NCBI GenBank assembly: GCA_013399855.1
Contig: VXAY01005276.1
Coordinates: 1-64,000, forward strand
Length of the DNA: 64,000 bases
Reading direction: 5' to 3'
Origin: Oxyruncus cristatus
Taxonomy: Eukaryota > Chordata > Aves > Passeriformes > Cotingidae
The first letter of the stretch is position 1, and the number at the start of each line of letters is the position of its first letter. Shown one piece after another: positions 50,201-57,800 of the stretch. Under the pieces are notes generated by a model, which made no database searches, was not told where the DNA came from, and saw nothing but the letters and a program-made list of their open reading frames with translations. Both the position numbers and the translations under genes were made by a program.

Positions 50201-53200
50201 CTGAAACACAGCCCAAGTGATTGCTGTATGTTAGAGTATAATGTGCATGTGACATAACTGCTTTTTCTGTTCTTTTTAATCAGTTTTTAGTTCTGAGCTC
50301 TCTAAGATCTGAGCCTTTGTTGTAGGTTGATGCTGTTCTCTCTTTTGGGCTCAGCATTCCCATAGATTTTGTGTTCATGCAGAGTGAGAGATGCTTTCTG
50401 ACTCCTCCAAAGCTGAAGATTTAATCCAACACTAGGCTCTTGGGTAGGGGATTTGGTTGGTTGTTTTTTTTTTCTATTGGCTTTGTGTTTGTGGGGATTT
50501 TTTAAATTAATTTATTTATTTACTCCAAAACTGCCCTATCCAAAGTGACTCATTGTATTGGTGAGGGTTAAATGTTGTGGGTCATCTTTCTCCTCAGGTT
50601 TAACCTGCTGAGATTTGCAGAAAATACAGAGAGCTGGAAGGAGTGTCTTGTAGAGGCAACTGATGAAACATGTCATGATGCTGTGCAGTGGGTTTCCAAA
50701 TTCCGTGCCCATGGTAACACCTGCATCCTCACAGCTTTACAGGTGAGTAAATTGGCTACCACATATTGAAGAAGACATTGTGTCTCGTGGTGATAAAACA
50801 CTTCCCCCTGACTGGTAACATTTTAGGGAAATGATTAGGTCAGGCCATACAACATTTTTATATGCAAAGCACTGAACAGTTTTGGAACCAAGCCGCTGTT
50901 TCTGGGCCCAGGGCTTGTAGATACCAGAATTAATTGCTCCTACTGAGTTTTTAAAAAATGTCAGCCGTCAATTGTTGCATCAATATTTGTGTTCAAAGAA
51001 TGGTGGAGAGAGAAAATAGCCAGTTGCTCAAAGTTATGTTTATGTACAAATGTGGCTGTGATATGTTGCTCTGAGCCAAACAGGGTTTTTAAAGAAGCAG
51101 TTTGCTGGGATCTCATGGGCTTTGAGTGCAATTCTTTAACTTCAGTAACAGGTGAAGAAACTTTTCTCCTATAAAAATTTTCAGTGTAGAAATTAAATAG
51201 TAATAATAATTTAAAACAGAAGCTGAAAGAACTCGCTATTTCACAAAATTTAAAATTTGAATCAAAAAAGAAGTGTTGCCTTAAATGAATGGTTCTTCTT
51301 CCAGACACCCTTGCACAATCTCCATATAAATCTTATGGAATTCATCATGAGTCAAGTCCAGTAGAACTCTGTGTGTGTAATACAAAAATGTCCACTGAGT
51401 TAATGACTGTAGCAGATTTTCATAACATGAAAAGGCCATGTCCTGATTTTCAGACGTTTAACATCTTTAACTCCCATAAAATGTGATGTAAAAAATCCTT
51501 TGGCAGCAGTTGCCCAAAACCAATTAATTTTCTTATTTCAGTAAGTCAATTTTTCATCACTTCTAGCTTATAGATATGTTGTCTTATGCTACAAATTATC
51601 TATTTTATTTTTCAAATTTATATCCTTGATCTCCTTCATAATTAGTGAAAAGGAAAAGACAAAAGTTGATTAATGATGTGGTAAATATAAAACTATCTTA
51701 AATCACTGGAATTTTTATTGGTGGTTTTTTTCTCATTGTTGTTTTTGTTCCTAAATATAACTTGTCAAATAAATGTACTAATTATTTAAGCTTATTTTTT
51801 GCTTTCCAGAAGGCTCTCAGTTTCCAAGGTGTAGAGGCACTGTATCTTTTGACTGATGGAAAACCAGACACCAGTTGCTGTCTGATTTTGGAAGAAATTG
51901 AACGATTGAGAAAGAAACAAGATATTAAAATCCACACCATTTCTTTTAGCTGTGCAGACAGGTATATGATACTTGGCAAGAACAACAAGAAAACTTTGAA
52001 AAGTACTGGTTTATTTGTTGTCAGAAGTCTCTGTTACCAAGATGGGAACAGGGGAGGTGTTCTGTCACAGGTATTTGCCACATGGCCCACATTTCAAGCA
52101 GAAGTTTATAATCACACCCTCAGAAATATTTTTTGGTGTAACTTTTTTGGAAAGTTACAATTCTTTTTCTATTGCTGTTGCTTTCAGAGAAATCAATTTT
52201 CATAAGCAGCTCTCTACTTTGTTGTTAACAGAGGAGCTAATGAATTTCTGAAGAAACTTGCTTCCCAAACAGGAGGGCGCTACCATTGCTGTTTTGGAGA
52301 TGAAGATGGACAATTAGCAGCGCACAGAATATTGGCAGAGGGGCTTGAAGATGAAGATGTATGCTAAATGGATTGGTTTGGGTTGTTTCCCTTCAACTCT
52401 AGTTCCTCAAACTGCATTTAAAAAGGAAAAATAATGAGAAAAAAACACAAGACTCCTAAGATACTTCACAGTGAAACCGAAAGGAGAAATCTTAGTATCT
52501 GTCTTTGCCTTTCCTCTGACTGCCTTGGTCAGGTGCCCAAACCCAGGAAAGGAGGATACAATGCAATATAGCCTTTGAAAGAGAAGTAAAAAATACATCT
52601 TGTGTCTGGACACTGGGGGTTTTAAGCTAACTTAGCTTTTACTGTGCTTTCTTGTCCTTGCCATCTTGTATTTCATTTAAGTAGTTGCGAAGTCCTTATG
52701 CAGTGTTTAGCACATTAATTCTCCAGCATGAGACCTCAGGGATTCCCACAGCAGGAAATGTTAGTGAACAGAACCAGGTTCAATCTAGAATTGCTCTGCT
52801 CTCCCCTTGTAAGACCAAGACCTTCTCTGCAAGTGGGTAGGAGCAGGGAAATTTAGAACTTAGGCTCAGTTAATTAAGTTGGTAGAAACAGAAAATAATG
52901 AATTGTTGCAAGTTCAAGTAGAATATTTTAACTATGTTTTCAGGATCCAGCCTTCACTTACTTTGAAGGAGATGATTTAAAGAAACTTATTCAAGAAGTA
53001 GCAAAAGCTAGAAGTTTCTTAAAGCAGGCAAAATCTTGGAGGTGAGTATTTATCAAGAGTCTTTGTATTTTTTAATTCATGGAAGGAAGACAAGAGTATC
53101 TGACTCCCAGTGTCTGCTATATAAAAAATAGGATTGAAGGACAATTAAATTGTATTGATCCTTCTGTTTCTTCATTGTTATCCTTCCTAACTGCCAATCC

Positions 53201-54812
53201 AGACCCAGAAAGCACCATTTCAATAGTAATAGTGGGCAAAAGTACTTGCAAAGAGCTTTAAAATGCATTATACCTCCTCAAATAAAGGATGTTCTGTCAT
53301 CCAAGGACGCAGCTGAACAAAGGCACAAAGGTACTATGCGCCTCTGTGAAAAACTGCTGGAATTCTTTGGGATTTCTTTTTCTTTCAAACAGATTATTAC
53401 TTGAAAAATGGAATATAAACCAAAAGGACAATTCCGGCCTTCAAAAAAGTGCTCAGGTGAGTAGATCACAGTTTATATAGAGTTCATGTATTTCAGTAGA
53501 AGGCAAATATTTCATACGCCTAATGTTAAAAAATGTACCCATTTTCAGCAGTGAGTTTTTCCAAAGTTGAAATCATTTGTGATATTTTTAGCTCTTAGCT
53601 GAGCTGGTCCCCCCAGAATAACCCAATATAACCCCAGAACAGTTCAAAGGGGGCGGTGTTTGGGGTGAAAGGAGGAAGGCAGATGTGTGGTTGTGGTTAT
53701 CAGTGGTCCAGCTCATTCTAAGAGTGAGCAGTTAAGCACATTAGAGGGCTAGAACCAGATGGAATGGCTGTAATAACAATTGCTGCATGGGCTGCATGAT
53801 TTATGTGCTAAATGAACAAGGCTGACTGAAAAAAGACCCCACTAATAGTAAAGAGCCTCAGCAAACATGGGACTGTTTTTACAGAGCTCTGGGAGAGGCA
53901 GCTGGGCAAACTAAACCTTTCTCAGCCAACCTCCAACCTGCTGCTTTTAAACTGGCAAAGTAAAAATCACAGGGAAAGAGGAGTGGCTGGGTGGAAGTAC
54001 TTCCTCAGTGTTAAACAAGACAGAAGCATTTCTCACACAGCTGTTTGAGGGAAAGCAGTGGACAGACAGACAACTGCAGAGAGTTGCACTAGAGAACGTT
54101 GGCCTGCCAAGAGATTCATCAGGGAATTGGGTAATGCAGACATAGTGAGACTGATTTTTAAATCCTTGTTTCTGGGGCTGTAGTTTGTATTTCCTTTTAA
54201 AAACATTGCCCAGTCATTCAGAGAGGAGGAAAAAAAAAAATCCAGTCAGCCCCATTGGCTAAGAATGCTTGTTCATGGAGAGTGGAACCTGGAGCTTGGC
54301 CAAGTATGTGCAGAATTCAACATTTAAGGGCTGATCACTCAAGAGAAATGCTTGGAGAGGAAATGAATGTATAACCATCCTATAGTAGCAAAGAAGTTGT
54401 TACAGGCATGCAGAGATTGAGATGGTTGTGGAGCACCATGTTTGTCTTTCAACCTTCCAAGGAAAACTGTATTGCTTGTAAAGTGAATAGGAATACATTC
54501 CTGTTAAAGTACTTCAGAAAGTACATAGCCCTGGAGCACCATTAAACATGTAAGGAAACTTTCAACTTAATTTGTATTGTTTTTCCATTGCCACTTTGTC
54601 AGGGGTGATGTGCAGTTTATATATTTTGAGTTGTATTTTAAAAACTATTCATGTGCTTCACTTGTAGGATTAAATTTTAGACAAAAGGATGCTGAAGAGG
54701 TTTGGAGTCAGACCACTAACCTGCTTCTTTTCAGAGTGTACTCAAAGCTTCCAGCAGGAAGAGAGAAGATGAACTCTTTGTCACAAGTGCTGGGAAGAGC
54801 AGTTGCAGATGA
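32225..54812 (+). CDS. VWA3A: VWA3A (von Willebrand factor A domain containing 3A), 33 coding exons
   Basis: Thirty-three exons join in phase to about 1205 residues, near the length I know for mammalian VWA3A (about 1180). No signal peptide or membrane segment is seen, so it should be intracellular. Three VWA-type folds are visible: residues about 143-310, 494-670 and 948-1105. The third has a full MIDAS: DTSGS at 955-959, T1026 in GNT, and D1049 in LTDG. The first (DVSHM, no later Asp) and second (DISVT, LTTG) lack key residues. Each fold is preceded by an RIxWL...SRxx[FW]G helix and followed by GR[YF]H and a KAK/KAR helix. The Lys/Pro/Ser-rich linker (exons 21-24) looks disordered. The function is unknown; mammalian expression is in ciliated cells, and VWA folds usually bind proteins. 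ATG at 32225 was chosen because it is the first ATG of the exon, with A at -3 and G at +4. The extreme C-terminus is uncertain. Confidence 0.94.
32521..32641 (+). CDS. VWA3A: VWA3A coding exon 2
   Basis: The acceptor TTGTAG ends at 32520 and the donor GTAGGC starts at 32642. It completes a glycine codon and adds 40 codons, VATKSHLQGDHLPWQDFTVS followed by a Gly/Asn/Thr-rich segment, ending in phase 0. No domain is recognised; it is a probably flexible N-terminal leader. Confidence 0.85.
33271..33372 (+). CDS. VWA3A: VWA3A coding exon 3
   Basis: Thirty-four whole codons lie between CTGTAG and GTAAAT. They contain EEWIRNYSLESLQLTLEYL, the first of three W-[IL]-x(2)-Y-[SG]-[LV] motifs in the protein (W80; the others are at W392 and W850). 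Confidence 0.9.
33466..33548 (+). CDS. VWA3A: VWA3A coding exon 4
   Basis: The acceptor CACAG ends at 33465 and a strong donor GTAAGT starts at 33549. The 83 bases (phase 0 to 2) encode CSRNSGNGVEGMVFTEETV and DFESRLS. The last codon GA|A is completed by exon 5. It is needed to make the phases of exons 3 and 5 agree. Confidence 0.85.
34678..34732 (+). CDS. VWA3A: VWA3A coding exon 5
   Basis: This 55-base exon lies between TTGTCAG and GTAACT. It encodes EAIELYQQRIQWLLEDSRK, the first copy of the RIxWL...SR motif that precedes each VWA fold (residues 132-142). It ends in phase 0. Confidence 0.92.
35534..35632 (+). CDS. VWA3A: VWA3A coding exon 6 (start of VWA fold 1)
   Basis: Thirty-three codons lie between TTGTAAG and GTAAGT. 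They encode VFGVIKGTKVGLLIDVSHM and then HGPRLLDFQKDLL. This is the first strand and helix of VWA fold 1. Its MIDAS-like DVSHM keeps Asp157 and Ser159 but has Met where the second Ser belongs. Confidence 0.93.
36477..36583 (+). CDS. VWA3A: VWA3A coding exon 7
   Basis: The acceptor TTATTAG ends at 36476 and the donor GTGAGT starts at 36584. It encodes CLIDEQLCYKKQLYCLSFST followed by EISPLWESPKNINVH, phase 0 to 2. LYCLSFSTEISPLW corresponds to FNIIAFGSDIVPWQ in fold 2 and FNLLRFAENTESWK in fold 3. Confidence 0.92.
36857..36982 (+). CDS. VWA3A: VWA3A coding exon 8
   Basis: The acceptor CCTAG ends at 36856 and the donor GTAAAT starts at 36983, phase 2 in and out. It encodes LHEARQWIQELEPGQGCNLL, then KALKCVLSMKELNSLVLIVG. 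The GNT threonine of a working MIDAS is replaced by GCN here, and the LTDG loop by IVGS, so this fold should not bind metal in the usual way. Confidence 0.92.
37976..38084 (+). CDS. VWA3A: VWA3A coding exon 9
   Basis: The acceptor TATCAG ends at 37975 and the donor GTAAGT starts at 38085, phase 2 to 0. It encodes CPDQSFEILCDYSQQCLLGR and KLQIHTVTYDCSDPASL, a late strand of VWA fold 1. KLQIHTVTYDCSD matches DIKIHTISFSCAD in fold 3. Confidence 0.92.
38468..38533 (+). CDS. VWA3A: VWA3A coding exon 10
   Basis: Twenty-two codons lie between GTGTAG and GTGGGT. They encode AVLKNLAEAVKGRYHCYSSK and GE. The GRYHC motif closes VWA fold 1 and recurs as GRFHW and GRYHC in folds 2 and 3. Confidence 0.92.
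38987..39112 (+). CDS. VWA3A: VWA3A coding exon 11 (ends at a U12-type donor)
   Basis: The acceptor TTTGCAG ends at 38986. Forty-two codons encode NFDSSDFHLLLQESRKAKDL, then LKSIKQTFQRRLGGSVSSKI and AD. The only donor that keeps phase 0 before the in-frame TAA is GTATCCTTTT at 39113, a perfect U12-type 5' splice site. The exon carries the first KAK helix. Confidence 0.9.
39347..39485 (+). CDS. VWA3A: VWA3A coding exon 12
   Basis: The acceptor TTTCAG ends at 39346. It encodes VSTGFANPAPSSFFPKPPKL, a Pro-rich linker, and the second W-L-x(2)-Y-G-L motif (STDWLKTYGLK). The weak donor GTAGCA at 39486 is required for phase 1 and joining to exon 13 as LKAKKLNL. A stronger-looking GTATGA donor lies 26 bases downstream but would break the frame. 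Confidence 0.85.
39569..39672 (+). CDS. VWA3A: VWA3A coding exon 13
   Basis: The acceptor CTATAG ends at 39568 after an intron of only 83 bases, and the donor GTAAGT starts at 39673. It encodes KKLNLYQVLAPNAFSPVEEF and IPILKKRVSSTLHE, phase 1 to 0. It lies in the region between VWA folds 1 and 2. Confidence 0.92.
39842..39922 (+). CDS. VWA3A: VWA3A coding exon 14
   Basis: Twenty-seven codons lie between CTTCCAG and GTGAGT. They encode KIMMQFEWYDGTVKNIHVDL and PVLYNYQ. QFEWYDGTVKNIHVDL is a well-formed strand pair; I do not know a named domain for it. Confidence 0.92.
40504..40598 (+). CDS. VWA3A: VWA3A coding exon 15
   Basis: The acceptor CCATAG ends at 40503 and the donor GTATTA starts at 40599. 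It encodes KLLTKMVNIYEKRIDWLSIA and SRRIWGSVCER, phase 0 to 2. This is the second RIxWL...SRxx[FW]G motif (residues 474-487), exactly 25 residues before the aspartate of fold 2. Confidence 0.92.
40867..40986 (+). CDS. VWA3A: VWA3A coding exon 16 (start of VWA fold 2)
   Basis: The acceptor TTCAG ends at 40866 and the donor GTGAGT starts at 40987, phase 2 in and out. It encodes VVILVDISVTNSTYLTHIQH, then SLRLLLEEQMSNKDCFNIIA. The MIDAS-like DISVT keeps Asp499 and Ser501, with Thr in the third position. Confidence 0.93.
41392..41466 (+). CDS. VWA3A: VWA3A coding exon 17
   Basis: The acceptor is CATGAAAG, ending at 41391, preceded by a CT-rich tract; it is somewhat weak. The donor is GTAGGA. The exon encodes FGSDIVPWQQELLPSHPENL and EKAW, phase 2 in and out. 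The frame match on both sides is what fixes the ends. Confidence 0.88.
42155..42299 (+). CDS. VWA3A: VWA3A coding exon 18
   Basis: The acceptor TTTTAG ends at 42154 and the donor GTAAGT starts at 42300, phase 2 to 0. It encodes RWVLSLQCKGSRNFMSALRR, AVEVDFKDKEKHKSQ and GLYLLTTGIPDQET. LTTG stands where fold 3 has the metal-binding LTDG, so Asp is lost in this fold. Confidence 0.93.
43001..43199 (+). CDS. VWA3A: VWA3A coding exon 19
   Basis: The largest exon, 199 bases, lies between TCTCACAG and GTATGT, phase 0 to 1. It encodes HTISAYVAEVCRGFDLQLHV, CLFSVRKDIGCSGVIPARYA and ASAFKEIVQAASGRFHWFGE among others. GRFHW closes VWA fold 2. Confidence 0.93.
43668..43738 (+). CDS. VWA3A: VWA3A coding exon 20
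   Basis: The acceptor TTATCAG ends at 43667 and the donor GTACGA starts at 43739, phase 1 to 0. It encodes IFESDDITSIVSEMEKAKNY and SQK. SDDITSIVSEMEKAK is the second copy of the post-VWA helix (K-A-K). Confidence 0.9.
44760..44918 (+). CDS. VWA3A: VWA3A coding exon 21
   Basis: The acceptor ATTTCAG ends at 44759. Fifty-three codons encode CAFLVESLKQRSINQSVNPF, then a Lys/Pro/Ser-rich tail ending STAPSPARM. The donor GTTTGA at 44919 is weak but needed to stop before the in-frame TGA; it joins exon 22 in phase 0. This is low-complexity linker sequence. Confidence 0.82.
46360..46450 (+). CDS. VWA3A: VWA3A coding exon 22
   Basis: The acceptor CTTATAG ends at 46359 and the weak donor GTCTGG starts at 46451, phase 0 to 1. 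It encodes DVKDNHGAGRNTPVRVLAWR and PPSAKAEIPP. RVLAWRPPSA is a compact Trp/Pro motif in an otherwise disordered linker. Confidence 0.83.
47410..47520 (+). CDS. VWA3A: VWA3A coding exon 23
   Basis: The acceptor TTTATAG ends at 47409 and the donor GTATGT starts at 47521, phase 1 in and out. It encodes AQTVKEWPQTENKRKDKPRK and QPELSLSVFYTDKGRNV. It is rich in Lys and Arg. Confidence 0.88.
48071..48168 (+). CDS. VWA3A: VWA3A coding exon 24
   Basis: The acceptor TAAATAG ends at 48070 and the donor GTAATT starts at 48169, phase 1 to 0. It encodes GTVYQKYPKTMGIRKSLPSV and TLPKEEEICSSKE. Its last residues join exon 25 to make SSKEWLTKYSVKKLEL. Confidence 0.88.
48328..48480 (+). CDS. VWA3A: VWA3A coding exon 25
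   Basis: The acceptor TTACAAG ends at 48327 and the donor GTAAGT starts at 48481; 51 whole codons. It encodes WLTKYSVKKLELELPRLMFG, then CTHQNKTVESLHKKVSAKYC and SIFPSAEIN. It carries the third W-L-x(2)-Y-S-V motif (W850). Confidence 0.92.
49162..49270 (+). CDS. VWA3A: VWA3A coding exon 26
   Basis: The acceptor TTTCCAG ends at 49161 and the donor GTATTG starts at 49271, phase 0 to 1. It encodes GVVKHLQFQPKELEIYTDQL and ERVLQRYIQRIQWLLS. This is the third RIxWL motif (R930), 25 residues before the MIDAS Asp955. Confidence 0.92.
49970..50114 (+). CDS. VWA3A: VWA3A coding exon 27 (MIDAS of VWA fold 3)
   Basis: The acceptor GGCCCAG ends at 49969 and the donor GTATGG starts at 50115, phase 1 to 2. 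It encodes SRRVFGTVLEANVCVLVDTS, then GSTGPYLPHITKELTSLIWE. DTSGS at residues 955-959 is a textbook DxSxS metal-binding motif. Confidence 0.95.
50598..50742 (+). CDS. VWA3A: VWA3A coding exon 28
   Basis: The acceptor CTCCTCAG ends at 50597 and the donor GTGAGT starts at 50743, phase 2 to 0. It encodes RFNLLRFAENTESWKECLVE and WVSKFRAHGNTCILTALQ. The HGNT threonine (T1026) is the second MIDAS loop. Confidence 0.94.
51810..51961 (+). CDS. VWA3A: VWA3A coding exon 29
   Basis: The acceptor TTTCCAG ends at 51809 and the donor GTATAT starts at 51962, phase 0 to 2. It encodes KALSFQGVEALYLLTDGKPD and KQDIKIHTISFSCAD. LLTDG with D1049 is the third MIDAS loop. The frame runs on into the intron to 52205, but that part is not protein. 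Confidence 0.94.
52232..52358 (+). CDS. VWA3A: VWA3A coding exon 30
   Basis: The acceptor TTAACAG ends at 52231 and the donor GTATGC starts at 52359, phase 2 to 0. It encodes RGANEFLKKLASQTGGRYHC, then CFGDEDGQLAAHRILAEGLE. GRYHC ends VWA fold 3, 144 residues after its Asp, the same distance as in fold 1. Confidence 0.93.
52944..53041 (+). CDS. VWA3A: VWA3A coding exon 31
   Basis: The acceptor TTTTCAG ends at 52943 and the donor GTGAGT starts at 53042, phase 0 to 2. It encodes DPAFTYFEGDDLKKLIQEVA and KARSFLKQAKSW, the third post-VWA helix (K-A-R). Confidence 0.93.
53393..53456 (+). CDS. VWA3A: VWA3A coding exon 32
   Basis: The acceptor TCAAACAG ends at 53392 and the donor GTGAGT starts at 53457, phase 2 to 0. 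It encodes RLLLEKWNINQKDNSGLQKS and AQ. No domain is recognised in this C-terminal tail. Confidence 0.88.
54735..54812 (+). CDS. VWA3A: VWA3A last coding exon (33), end of protein uncertain
   Basis: A strong acceptor, CTTCTTTTCAG, ends at 54734. In the phase set by exon 32 it encodes SVLKASSRKREDELFVTSAG and KSSCR, then TGA at 54810-54812. The other two frames are also open across much of this exon, and a second candidate terminal exon lies at 55066-55179. The last 25 residues are therefore less secure than the rest. Confidence 0.62.
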   Translation, partial: SVLKASSRKREDELFVTSAGKSSCR

Positions 54813-57800
54813 TAAGTGCTGCATTGACTCCACTTGCAGACTTTGCAGGACTCAAAGTAAATCAAGCCCTGAACTCTCCAAAGTTTAAGCATAAGTAGAG
54901 GATAGTTTTCAATATAGCTAATACAAATTATAAAAGTGTATCTATTTCTAACATAATCAGTAGTTATACAGGGTTACAACTTTTGTTTCTCTTCTATTCT
55001 ACTGCATCATATTAATAATTTCTTCAATTAGTTGTTGGTATGTCCAAATTGTCTTTTTTTGGCAGTTGGTTTCAGATTTCCTTTCTGGTGCCCGTTATCC
55101 CCAACAGATGGGCCGGGTGGCTGTGATATTAGGAAGAGAATTCTCCATGCCAGTTTTGCATAGAAAGTCCAAGCAATAACTTCAGTGCAGAAAACAAAGC
55201 TTGGAATTCATGTTTTTGTCAAGAGAAGTTTGCTAATAATTATTTCAACTCTTTGCTTTTTAAGTTGCCAGTACCGAAATATGTAGAGTTAATGATCACA
55301 AATGATCAGACGTGAAACCAGGTAATATATTGTTGCTGATACAGCGTGGTTATGTTTGTGTAACCAGACACTGCAAGTCTTCTAAGCAATTCCATTAAGT
55401 TCTTATGTATTTCCTGTCTGGAAAGATTAAAAATATGTTGCCAGTACCAGCTGATTTATGAAATACACTTTTTTTACTGCTAAGCTCAGTAATGACAGCT
55501 CACTAGTATTTTGAAGGTGTTTATTGTTGCCTTTCAGAGGATTATAAATTCATCTCAAGTGTTTAAAATACATAATATAATAAAAATGGATTTAGACTGC
55601 AAAACTCAGATACTTGATCTGCATTTATTCAGGAACAATTGCATCTCCTGAGTGCCAGCTGCTGGGGATGACTGGATATACTTTGATATGGGAGACAGTC
55701 TCTTTTCTATGCCTCTGGTAGTGTGTGTGTGGAACTACTGAGATGCTTTGATATGAAAATGTTAGTTGTAAATTAAAAGGATTTGTTACATTTCTGTTTG
55801 GGTATATAAATATTAGATGACAATCACTGATAAAATAAGTGGATTTGTACTAAGAAATGTTAAAACAGTGAATCCAGGTAGGAAGGATGAGTGTTCTGTG
55901 TTGCCAAGAAGGGTTTCTGATACGTTCCTTGGAGGATTTGAGAACTGTCACAGTACTGTAGCATAGGTTCTGATATTCTTATAAAGGTCCTTTCAAAGAA
56001 CTTAAAAAGAAATATACTTGTGCAGGTTTGGTAAATGATCTCAGAGGCTCTGTGTGAAGTAAGATTGTCATGCACATGTCCAATTTCAGTGCGTTGTGTT
56101 AGACTGCAGTTGTCAAACCTCTCTTTTAAAGCCTTTTTCCCCTCTGCTGTATAATATTTGGTGTTCAGAGATTTTACTCATTCAAAACAATTCTATTTAC
56201 ACAGGCTGGTTGCCAATGGATCTGTGTAATCCTAAATTGTGGCAGCCTACACTTGTACTCATCACTCAGCTGTTTGTTTTGGCTCAGACTGGGTGTTTCT
56301 GTGGGCAGAGCAAGCACGTGTCTCTGGTTCTCTTGAGCTCTCACACTTAAAGTAGGTGTTAGGAACTGAGGAATCTCCTCTTTGGTTAGAATCTGTGTAA
56401 CCCCAGAAGCTATAAAAGTCAGGTATTGCAGTATTCAGCCATTGCACCCCATCCAGGTTCACTTCTTTTGTGCGTGTGTTCAGGCTGTGCAGCTGAAGCC
56501 TTGTTGTCTTGGAGACTGGTGAGCCCTGCTACCTACCCACAGCAGCTGCTTCCTTAGATCCTGTCTCCTTCTTATTACCCACCTGGAAACTTCCATCCTA
56601 CCTGCTTCTTTCAGTCTGAGGGCTGCTGAGCCAGGGATACATTTTAAGGAGATGGTTCATTTGGGACGATCTGAGTAATGGAGTGCTCTGTGAGTGACTC
56701 CAGTGTCAGTCTGGCAGGTTTATGTCATCTGCTTTCCTGTTTTATGCTTCCTGGAATGCAATTCACTATATTCAAGACATAATCAAAGAGGAGTTTTATA
56801 ATTGACCAAGATACATATTTTTCTGCCAGCTCATTTGTAAGTCACGTCATTGCCATGACTCACCGAATGCGTTGATTTGCGTGCAGTGAATTAAAGGCAA
56901 ATGGCTAAACCAGTTGCCACCTCAAAGTATGTGAGCTACCCCCACGAGAGGAGTGCTGTTCTCACAGCAGGAGTGGGTAACTTCCATGTGGAACAGCTCA
57001 TGTACTGCCATAATTTCCAGTTTCCAGCTCCTGTGCTACATGGAACTGGTGCACGTGCTCATAAAACCTTAGTGTGGACTGGCAGTGCAGGAACTCCTTT
57101 GTTGTGCTTCAGGGGACAACAACTTCCAGAAGAAGGGTGGGACAGCTTGGCATAGTAACAAATTCCTCCATCTGAGTGTGCCTGAATTTGAGTCAATCCC
57201 AGAAACTGATTCTGCTCCAAAGGAAGGTAGTGGCAGTGAGTGTTGTGTCCTTCAGAATTCTGTTCAGGAAGAATTGCTCTGTGCTCTATTAGCATTTTGC
57301 TTATTGTGAGCACAAATCTATAACCACAAAAACTCAATTCCAGAAACCTGCCAGCATCAGAAAACACCTTCTTCCTTCCCTGTCTCTGTTACAATAATGA
57401 TAATCTAGGGTTTAGGTAACTATACTGAATGCACTGGTGGAACCACTGTGTGAGGACACTGGTAATCTCTGACTCATATCATGTGAGACTTCATCAGCTA
57501 GAATCTTAAATTCTACCCAGAATTTGATAGGTAGTTTAGGCTGGCCTTGTAAGCTAAAGGATGAATTGACATCCTTTCAATCTTATGGGCTGCCTCTGTT
57601 ATCGTGGCCACATTTAATGTGGTACCAAGGCTCTTTCTAAACAACTAGAAAATAGCAAACCTAATCTCTCCAAGAGGGTTTCTCCTTTTTTCTTTCCTAC
57701 TTGGAAAGTTTTTCAGCTTTTGTTACAATTTCTGGGTTAATAACGACAATGGAGGTGAATGGAACTTTGCAAATGGCACCTGGTAGGAGTTATGCCAAGA

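Larger units (their letters stand above)
32290..54734 (+). other. VWA3A: VWA3A introns (32)
   Basis: The introns run from 83 bases (39486-39568) to about 1.4 kb (44919-46359), and all have GT..AG ends. One is U12-type (39113-39346). I find no nested gene and no clear transposon in them. Noted contents: an 18-base perfect palindrome at 37481-37498 in intron 8, a TA-rich block with a repeated AAAATATAGTAATAT at about 43440-43525 in intron 19, and a G/T-rich block near 47920-47985 in intron 23. The larger stretches (for example 33549-34677, 36983-37975, 53457-54734) otherwise look like plain unique DNA. Confidence 0.75.

Noticed and set aside
51762..52205. Single 147-codon open frame over VWA3A exon 29
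   Set aside because: Only 51810-51961 is exon. The rest is intron on both sides; the donor at 51962 and acceptor before 51810 fit the phases of exons 28 and 30.
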